Source of the DNA: Macrophomina tecta
Lineage: Eukaryota > Ascomycota > Dothideomycetes > Botryosphaeriales > Botryosphaeriaceae
DNA length: 64,000 nucleotides
Direction: 5' to 3'
NCBI GenBank assembly: GCA_024180945.1
Contig: JAKSGN010000035.1
Span: forward strand, 1,426,001 to 1,490,000
The position numbers and the translations under genes are program-made. Position 1 is the first letter of the stretch; every line of letters starts with the position of its first letter. Under the pieces are notes generated by a model. The model saw only the letters and a program-made list of their open reading frames with translations, did not search any database and had not been told where the DNA came from. Shown here one piece after another: positions 56,201-64,000 of the stretch.

Positions 56201-59200
56201 TAGCCCTGTCCGAAAACGCATCGCGAGAGAGTGCCAGGGTAAAAGAGTGTTTGATTGTTGGAAACCCTCCTCCCCGCCACGTCCAAGACGCCTACTGCGA
56301 ACCACGCACTGCTTTTTCCTGGTTCCAGGTCATACAAGAGAACAGTGCATTCCTGCCGGTGGTCCAATCAGACTGCCTTGCACGAGGGGTACGAGCGATG
56401 ATCTCCATTGATTCCATTGTTTGGGTGCGTGGTGTTTCGCAATGATAGGGAACTGGCGGCTGTGATTGGCCCAGAGAACTCCACGCTCTGGCTGCCGCCG
56501 AGCCAAAATTCGATAGACCCGACGATTTCGGCATCCTGAGTCGATCGATGTCGTTCCCAGGAAATTCCATCGTCAAGCCCAAAAGGAAAAGAGATGAAGA
56601 GAGAGAAAATAAAAAAAAAAAAAAAAATCAAATAAAAAGCGAAGCAAAGTAAACCAAAGCACACGGAGCAACCACGTCGATCGGAAAGGCTGGGAGCTTG
56701 ACCATAGCTGGCCAGCCCTGGGAAATTTCGAAGAGAGATTGGATACGCGCGCGAGTGCACGGGGTGGTTTCCTTGTGCCTGGCTCACAGACGAACTTTGG
56801 GGGAATGGAAAATCAAGGAAAAGTGGCTTACTTCCTTTTTTCTCTCCTTCTTCGACCTTCTTTTTCCGGCTGGTGCGTGCTCGGCGGTACGCTGCCCCAT
56901 GCGTTGGCTGTCACGGTGTGGAAGCGTACCTGAGCGGCGCTGGGATGGCGCTGGCTACCGAGCGCCGCCCTGCGGTGGCTGAGCGAAAGAGAAGGCACAG
57001 CTGTCAAGTTTCACCTGAGCAGCCATCATCCGACGGGCCAGACCCCGGCATCGCGGCTGAGGGAAAGCTCGGTCACCAGCTCATTTCCATGCGAAAGGGC
57101 TGGCCTGCAACTCAAACCCGGCCGCGGTATGACAGCTCCTTCGTGTTCAGGCAGGGAGAAGGGGAGGGAGAAGGGGATCGATGCGACGCGCTCTGATCGC
57201 CGTATCGCATCATCGCGCTCGCTAGCCCGGAGCGCCGTTTTCTCGATCGTCCCTCGCGCCATCACTGCTCCGGAACTGCCGCCAGCGGCGTCATCCTTGC
57301 GACAAGCCTTACGACGCTGGCTTGGGATAATGCCGCTTGGCGGTAAAAGTACCCTTCTTTTCGGATGCCGGCCGTGTGGGCGCTGCCGGTGAAAGTTGTT
57401 GAGCGACGGGTGGCGCGTTGTCTGAGCACTCACCGTCTTCCCGCAGGATACCTCTGCAGCGGAAAGACCAAAACGAGGCATAGCATATGCTCGACGGCAA
57501 GTCCACGCGCCCAATGCAACCGGCAAGGCCACTGACCTGGACGGAACAACACGAACAACAACCTTATCCCTTTGGCTGCGCACTCCACTTCACGCGGCAC
57601 TTTCGTAGCTCCGAGCAAGCAATCGCAGCCGGCACCCCGGGACCAGTTTCGAGACGCGTTTCAAGCCTGTGGAGTGACGCGTTTCGCCCAGCCTCCAGCA
57701 CTGTTTACGATGCTGGATATTTCGCCTCTCCCCTGCTTGTGCAGTGTCGAGCTATTGACGGACGTGTAAATAAAAAAAAGAAAAAAAAAAAGAAAAAGAG
57801 ACAGAAAACGCGGGAAAGGCGACCACCAGGCGGTTCTCTGTCACGGCTTTACGCGTCCTGCAGCTCTACGCGCGCCTCAACGTAGCACAGCAGCAGCACG
57901 GGCGCGGCGACAGACGCTCATCGTAGACCCTGGGCGCAAAAAGCGCAACATACAAGGGAAAAGAAGAAAAGGGCTCTCCTCCCGCCGCCGCCAACGACGA
58001 CACGTCTGTGCAGCTAGCAGCAAATCGCCATCCTGCCGCGAAAATTAGTTAAGGGTGCCGGCTCGCTAGCGCAACGTATGTATCGGCCAGTAGCGCATCC
58101 GTCGTGCGCCGTCGCGCGCCGTCGCGCAACAGTCGGCCAACTCCTCGCACAGCGTGTGTAACTTGTTGGGCGGGGCGTAGGTCATTGTCGCCTCACACGC
58201 GCCGCTGTGACACCGACGAAGTGCCCGACCAAAAATCACGGCAGGCGTCATACCGCCCTTTCTCGCCTTCGCCCTACTCTTCCCGATGATCGGCGACCTT
58301 GCTCTTTTGCTCACCCTGACCAGACGCTCGTAACCACTGGCGAGGGCTGCAATTGCATGAACGAGGTGACGCTGCATTATCTGGAATGGTAGCATGGTTG
58401 AGCGGGAGGGAAAATTAAGGGGAGAGGTAAAATAAGAAGTTGGCGCAGACGCTAGGCAGGACGACGTGATTCCTTCTCCCGCCCTTCTAGAAAATTTAAG
58501 GCGTCTGGACGGGGCGCCAGCCAGTTAGCGCCCGCAGCCATAAGGCGGTCTGCCCGCTGCGCCGAGTTTTTGCTGTTGGCGTGTCACATCTTCGCAGCGG
58601 GTCGATCCCTGCAGATCGGGTACCTTGGGCCGGCGGAGAAAATCAACAAAATTTACTCTAGGCTACGAGATAAGCGAGACCGCCACAAGAGAGTCTCGGG
58701 GGACTGGCTGAATTTCGCAATGCAGGAAAAGTGCACTCAGCCGCGCTGTTCAGCCACGGAAATAAGGAAGAGGTGAGGATGAGGAGACAACCAGATGCGC
58801 TCGTCGGCCGTGACGTGCAGGCTGTGGAGACGCCGGTCCCGCAAAGTCCACGCGACCCTGAATTTGTCTCCGCGGTGGAGACACAGCAGAAAAGAGACGT
58901 GGGGTGCGGCCCTCTTGTTCTCGCGCATTTTCCCGCCCGCCCTGAGACGCAGATCGCTGCTGAAGCAATCGGGCGGTGAAGGCGTGGGAGCTGCGCGACA
59001 TTGCTGCATGTGTGCACCCGCGGCAGCAAAGCCGCCCCAAAGCAGACGAGGTGTGACGTCGAACGCAGGCAAGGCGAGCGAGTCGGCGCGCTGTCCGTAC
59101 CTCTACCGCCGTCCTGCCTGGTCACGCTGCTATTTCGCAAGCAAATAAATGAATTGGTTCTCGTGCTCATGCGCGCGCCGCTGACGATGAAGCGCTGAGC

Positions 59201-59615
59201 TGGCATCTCGGGCACTACTGTCGCGGAGTCGCCTTGCCATTTAATTTCCCTGGAGGAGCGGGGGAGAGACAACATCACAGTTTCGAAGACACAGCCCGGC
59301 GGACGCGCCAAAACAGGAAAACAGCTCGGTCGTCCTCTCTCTCTCTCTCTCTCTTCTCGCGCCTACCTGCTCGCCCATCATCTTCATCTCCACCCTGCCT
59401 CACGCACATCACGCCGTCGAAGCCCACCCGCGATTTACCTTCGTCCGCGCCGCGCCACGCACCCAGCCTCAATCTCCACCGTCCCGCCAGCACCAGCAGC
59501 ACCACGGTCCACCTGGACCCTTCACTCAACGCCTCAAGAGCACCCACCCACGGACTCACCGGCGCGCCGCACGTCCACCCTCAAACGCAGCAAGCGACGC
59601 CTCACAGCCCTCGCC
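50218..59615. other. 9.4-kb stretch without a supported gene
   Basis: Many open frames of 60-190 codons overlap on both strands, but none shows a motif or a splice chain that I could close. AT-rich to about 51.9 kb, mixed to 55 kb, then GC-rich from 55.7 kb. Simple repeats: a (TTTTA)n tract at about 55614-55640, poly-A near 56610-56627, A-rich runs at 57771-57800, and a (CT)n tract at about 59336-59355 that probably belongs to the next gene's promoter. Confidence 0.35.
55614..55640 (+). repeat. (TTTTA)n pentanucleotide microsatellite
   Basis: Four to five TTTTA units in tandem, flanked by T runs. Confidence 0.8.
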
Positions 59616-60956
59616 ATGCCACCAGCCACAGCAACCACGACCACCACGACCACCACCAGCAACCCACTCCGCCCCACTCTCCCGACCCACCTCCTCAGCG
59701 GCCGCTCCCACGGCCCCGACGCCGGCCGACGCATCACCAGCAGCAGCGCCCACAGCGCCGCGCCCAGCGACCACTCCTTCGACGCCTACCACGACGACGA
59801 CGATGACGGCATCCCGCTCATGCCGCTCTCGCGCGTGCAGTCGGTGTGGCAGGCGAGCCCGGGCCCACCACCGCCCGCGTACAGCGAGTTCGCCCACGAC
59901 GGCGGCGACGACGATACCAACAACAAATCAAACAAGGGAAAGGGCAGGGGCAGCAGGGGCAGGCGCGTGTATCGCTATGTCAGTCACGGGATTGGGGGCG
60001 CGGGGAATTTCCGTAAGTGTTCTTTCCACACACCATTTTTTTTTTGCCCACTCCTTTCTTTCTTTTTTTTTTCTTCTCCTCTCTCTCTCTCTGTCTCTTG
60101 ATGTGATGGGGTGTGGGTTTGTGATGGTGTTGGGCAGACGTGCGTATTGCGTGCGTGCGTGTGTATATGTGTGTGTGTGTACGTGTATGTGAGCAGACAA
60201 TGTGTGGACGCCTTGGGCGCGTTCGGGCTTCATTGTGTCCTTGCGCGCCTGAGATCCAAGGGCCCAGCAAATCAAACGAGAAAATCCAGGAACCGACGCC
60301 TCGGATTTGGGCGGACGGATGGGGCGTTTTCTTCGCCAAAGGATTCGGAAAGAAGTGGGGAGGGGAGAGGAGAGAGAGGCGCCATTCGGTTGGGAAAGCG
60401 CCGGATCGGCGTTTTGTTTATTTTAAGGGAATTGTGGGGAATGGGCTTGGGGGGGGGGGGTAATGGGGGCGGGAAGGAGAGAAAGTGACGACAACGCGAA
60501 CGCGAGGGCGAAAAAAGAAAAGAGAACTGTGGAGAGGGAGAGATCGAATGGGAGAGATTGCGCGAGAGTGACCAACGAAAAAGAAAAGTGAGGCGACCGG
60601 GGTTGGTTGGTTCGTTCCTGGAAGAAAAAGGAAAGAAAGAGCACAAAGAGCCCAGAGCGCGAGCGCACGTCCACGCACACACACGCACACACCAGCAAGA
60701 AAGACGTCAGAGGGGAGAAAGTGATGGATGAAGAGGAGATCAAAGAAAAGATGGATCACATGCGCTAACACGAGCTTTTGTGACGTACAGGCAAAGTGCT
60801 GACCAGCTTCCGCTCGGACATCTCGACCACCGACCCGAGCTTCGCGCGCAATGCGCAGTCGAAGCAGGAGGCCGCGGTCAGCCGTGGCATCTGCGCCTGC
60901 TCGCGCTGCTTCGCGAACGGCAAGTCGGCGGGGAATGGTCGGGAGGGTGATGGCAG

Positions 60957-60992
<36 letters not shown>

Positions 60993-61053
60993 CCAGCCCG
61001 GCAGCAGCGGCAGCAGTCGGAGAAGCATCGCCACACGCGCGTCGTCGTCCTGA
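59616..61053 (+). CDS. GGAGN-motif protein (DUF3602/PAR32-like?), unknown function
   Basis: 219 residues from exons 59616-60012 and 60791-61053. The intron of 778 nt is far longer than any other in the window but has clean ends (GTAAGT, CGTACAG) and keeps the frame. The N-terminus is poly-Thr followed by an acidic His-Asp run (AYHDDDDDG) and a proline-rich SPGPPPPAYSEF. The conserved-looking part is RRVYRYVSHGIGGAGNFRKV, then RSDISTTDPSFARN, where GGAGN recalls the GRGGAGN motif of DUF3602/PAR32 proteins; only one copy is present, so the link is weak. The C-terminus is a Ser/Gly repeat encoded by a (CAG/AGC)n tract at about 60960-60988. No membrane helix or catalytic motif is visible. Probably a disordered regulatory protein. 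Confidence 0.65.
60013..60790 (+). repeat. repeat-rich 778-nt intron
   Basis: The single intron of the GGAGN-motif gene carries T-rich and (CT)n tracts (about 60045-60093), a (GT)n tract (about 60160-60190) and a G10 run (about 60449-60459). Confidence 0.6.
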
Positions 61054-62829
61054 GAGCCGGGGCAGAGCGACCGCGACTCTCGCGTATCTCGATATCTCTC
61101 GTACTCGTGTGTGGGGCCGTCATTGGCTGGGGGCGGATGAGAGATACGCGTATCACCCTGTGGCCGAGCAAACAAGCACGACAGGGCTCAGGGCGGTAAA
61201 AAGAAAGTTTTGGGTGCCCATGACTTGCGTGCCGCGCCTCAATTCCCTTTTTTCAAGGGGCAACGCGGCTGTGATGGTGAGGATGGGCAGGCAGGCGCGG
61301 AAACGAATGGGTAGATCATTGGGCGGGGCGAGATAGATGGTGTGGAGGCCTCGGGCTTATGGCGGAGCTATCGCTGTTTTGCTTGACTCGGGAGAGGCGC
61401 ATCACAGCTGAGCGTGACGTGCGAATTTCAATGCTTTTTTTTTTTTTTTTCGATGCTGTTCCTGCGGTAGCGTGCTGCGCGCGTCATGCGGAGAGTTGGA
61501 GTTCTTGGGAGCAGTGGATGGGTAGGGCTGGAGATGAGACGGTGAGGCTTTTCTCCTTTGCTTTGCTTTTCTTTTCTTTTGCGTGATGGCTTCATTACTT
61601 CTAGGCGCTTGCTTTTTTGACTTTTTTTGTGACGGGTATCCTTACGGCATTTTAGGCTAGTAGCAGCGCCGAACTCTGCAGCTGGGCTGGGCAGCGTATG
61701 AGTTTGGATTGGATACTCAAGTAAGGATTTGTCACGAGAGCACATTGGCAGACTGGGTCATGACTAGAATTGGATGAATTGATATTTTGTCATTTTTGAC
61801 AAGGAGAAGGGCGGTGTATCTATGGTCTGGCAAAAGGAAAAAAAAGAAATTGTCTATCTGTTCGGATATCCTCAAATACGGCAAGCGCAGTCGAGATTCT
61901 TTCTATCTTTGAACGCCCGGAGTATGCAATGAGAGAGAGTTATAGTTTGAGGTCCAAATAGAAGATGCATGTCCGTGCCAAAGAAAAGTTTTGCTGGTCC
62001 AGAAGGAACGACCATTCTATGCAGAAGATATACAAAGGAGAGATATGACAGCCGTCACTGAGGAAAGGAGATCCGTCACAATATCCGGAATAGGAGGGTT
62101 CCCCTGGACGCCGTGGAACAGATGCGCAAGATAAAGGAGAGAAGGAAAGTATGCACGGGAAAGTTGTGAGCTGCCGAGGTGGCGACATAAGGAAACGCAC
62201 ACCGGTCAGTGGCGGTTGAAATCAAGTGCACGGCAGAAAGCGCGCGCAAGAGTCAAATAACTTTGTTGGTGTGGCAGCTGTCGGTGCAGAGGTGAAACGC
62301 ATACGTGTAAGTCACGTTGGCGGACCTGAAGCAGCCGAAGAATCCACCAGGGAGGAACATCGGCCCTTTTTCGATGTCAAAAGTCGGAAAGCAATGTGCG
62401 GAGTAGTAGGCGTGGCGCTCAAACCGCGCTCGGCAGTCCTGAAGCCGAAACCCGTGACCGGATAAGTGTGGCACACTGATGTCCGGTCGTGAGATAGATG
62501 CCTAACCGCATTGCGGATCACACCAGCTAAGCCCGTATACCAAGAGCTGTGGCTCTGATGTGACGGGGCGTCTCAAGGTGCGAGAGTGGAAGAAGCTCAG
62601 GCCTAGCGAGTCAATGCCTATAAGGCAGCATGTCAGCAATTTGCGCCTGGACGATGCGCGCAAGGGATGCACAGGGCGGTGACTGACCTTCTGGCGTGGT
62701 GCTGATCAAAAGAGGGACCACCGGCACGACTCGCATGCGAGTCTCCACAGGCTGAGAAAAATAGGGCTATACGAGGCGGAGATGCGAAAGGCGGTGATGC
62801 CTCTGCGCAAAGGAGCAAAAAGAAACTCT
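61054..62829. other. convergent intergenic region
   Basis: Between the stops of the GGAGN-motif gene and the minus-strand acidic gene. T-rich runs at about 61434-61450 and 61620-61630. No gene supported. Confidence 0.4.
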
Positions 62830-63490
62830 TCAGGCCACCGACAGCCTCGGCGGCAAGAAGGAGAAGGAAGTCTGAAGGGCTGGCAAGCGCGGCCGGCGGC
62901 TGGCGGTGCAGAGACGCTTGGCGTCATGGGTGTCCTGCGTGTGCTGGAGGGGAAAGGGTCAGTCGGCTATCGTCGGAGAGCGCAGGAGCGTACTTACGGC
63001 AGGTGAGTCAGGGCCTGACAACTGCCGTTGCCGATCCCCCAGGGCGATGCCAGAGTCACGCAGCCAGCGCGACATGGTGCGGACGTGCGATTCGCTTACG
63101 GCGGAGAGCCTCTTGCGGCATCTTTGCTCTGTTGGGAAGTTAGCAAATGGCCATCAAATATTGGGCTGTGTCGTGCGTGTGTGGCTTGATCGTACCTGGT
63201 GCTTGGCTGGCGCGCGTGATGGGAGCAGCGAAGATCTGCTCGTCTTCGTCCTCGTCCTCGTCCTCCTCGGCGGCAGCGAACTTGGGGCAGGGCTCGTCGA
63301 CAACAATGGGCTCCGACTCGTCCTCCTCCTCTTCTTCTTGCTCCTCCTCGGCGAACAGGGCCATCTCGTCATCGAGCGACATGTCGTCCTCGTCGTCACT
63401 CTCGTAGGAAGGCTGGGGCAGCACAAGGCCGGAGACGAAGAACTGGGAGTAGCCCGCCAGCATCAGGAGGTGTGCCTGGTAGTATGCCAT
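62830..63490 (-). CDS. acidic small protein of unknown function, three exons
   Basis: 179 residues from exons 63490-63196, 63128-62998 and 62943-62830 (introns 67 and 54 nt: GTACGA...CCAACAG and GTAAGT...CCTCCAG). The N-terminus MAYYQAHLLMLAGYSQFF is followed by two acidic tracts (EEEQEEEEEDESE and EEDEDEDEDE) separated by PIVVDEPCPKF. The second exon (RCRKRLSAVSESHVRTMSRW, then LRDSGIAL) is basic and helix-prone and looks like the conserved functional part. The last exon is Arg/Pro-rich. The combination of an acidic run and a basic helix suggests a nuclear or chromatin-linked protein, but I recognise no family. The start ATG is the first in frame. The third exon is the least certain. Confidence 0.6.
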
Positions 63491-64000
63491 TGTGATGGGT
63501 GGTGTATGGTGGAGGGTTCGTCCTTGAACTGGGCAAGGAGTCTTAGCACTTCAAGTGCTGAGGCAAGGAGCGTGTTGTTGTTGGCGTTGGTGGTGGTGTT
63601 GGTGATGGGATGGGAGCAAGCGAGTGGGGGTTTACTTGTATTATAGATGGTCTGGTGGTTGGCAGTCGGAGTGGCGGAGGCAGGAACAGGCCGGATCGAA
63701 GACGGCCGCCATAGCTTCTTTGCGCTTGGACATTCAATTGCGGGTAGGCATGGATGCTGTTCTTGCCCGACCATTCTTGGGCAGGGAAGCAGGGCGATTA
63801 GTGGCAGACTTGGCTGAGTGTGTCAGCCGTGCATCTTGCCAGCTGGCCAGGGGCCCATGTGCAGGTCGGGCGCACGAGGCACCGTCCGAGCGCGAGGACC
63901 GCGCGCTGTGTCACTGCCACCAGGACCAAGGCACCGTGCTCCAGCCTTACCAGATGGGCCGTCGCGTCGTGTCGAGCAGTCCGGGAGCGGCGGGTGCGCT
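63491..64000. other. upstream region of the acidic gene
   Basis: Promoter side of the minus-strand gene, GC-rich toward the window end. No other gene supported. Confidence 0.35.

Noticed and set aside
58658..59311. Long minus-strand frame of 217 codons upstream of the GGAGN-motif gene
   Set aside because: Low-complexity Ser/Arg/Pro composition typical of GC-rich non-coding DNA, overlapped by several equally long frames.
59234..59806. Plus-strand frame of 190 codons overlapping the GGAGN-motif start
   Set aside because: Its His/Pro/Thr-rich product is the shifted reading of the repetitive first exon; the alternative frame splices cleanly to the next exon.
1..64000. CRISPR arrays, prokaryotic operons, tRNA or rRNA genes
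   Set aside because: No regularly spaced repeats, Shine-Dalgarno-led gene strings or tRNA/rRNA-like sequences were seen; the gene structure is plainly fungal.

Overview
This 64 kb window is nuclear DNA from a filamentous ascomycete (Pezizomycotina). The evidence is short GT-AG introns (mostly 41-111 nt) with CTAAC/CTGAC-type branch sites, Zn2Cys6 regulators, Pth11-like seven-helix proteins, a DUF1989 protein, a fungal GH79 enzyme and a decayed Tad1-like LINE. A Dothideomycete is my best guess, but the sequence alone does not fix the class. I saw no rRNA, tRNA, CRISPR or prokaryotic operon. Exon joins were worked out by hand; each multi-exon model below closes to one open frame.

Left part (1-6.9 kb): the 3' end of an unknown gene, a decayed Baeyer-Villiger-type monooxygenase lying against a decayed Pth11-like fragment, and a small three-exon gene of unknown function.

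Sugar/polyol block (6.9-15.1 kb): a Gal4-like Zn2Cys6 regulator, a sugar/H+ symporter of the lactose-permease type, a zinc-dependent xylitol/sorbitol dehydrogenase and a sorbose-reductase/mannitol-dehydrogenase-like SDR. The last two are divergent over a 693-bp promoter that carries palindromes. Together they look like a polyol/pentose uptake and interconversion cluster.

Middle (17.1-32.2 kb): a large glycosylated membrane protein of unknown function; an AT-rich, gene-poor island holding an intact eight-exon Pth11-like gene and a LINE relic; then a phenol-2-monooxygenase-family gene divergent from an eleven-exon Zn2Cys6 regulator. Their shared promoter holds a perfect CGG-N11-CCG palindrome and a second CGG-N3-CCG palindrome.

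Right-centre (32.6-50.2 kb): three paralogous C2H2-like genes with the same intron positions and phases; two small cysteine-rich genes sharing an exact CC-x-C-x12-C-x2-C-x4-C-x2-C module; a DUF1989 protein whose domain is split by a long low-complexity insert; and a GH79 glycosidase.

Right end (50.2-64 kb): about 9.4 kb without a gene I can support, then a GGAGN-motif protein with an unusually long intron and an acidic three-exon protein.
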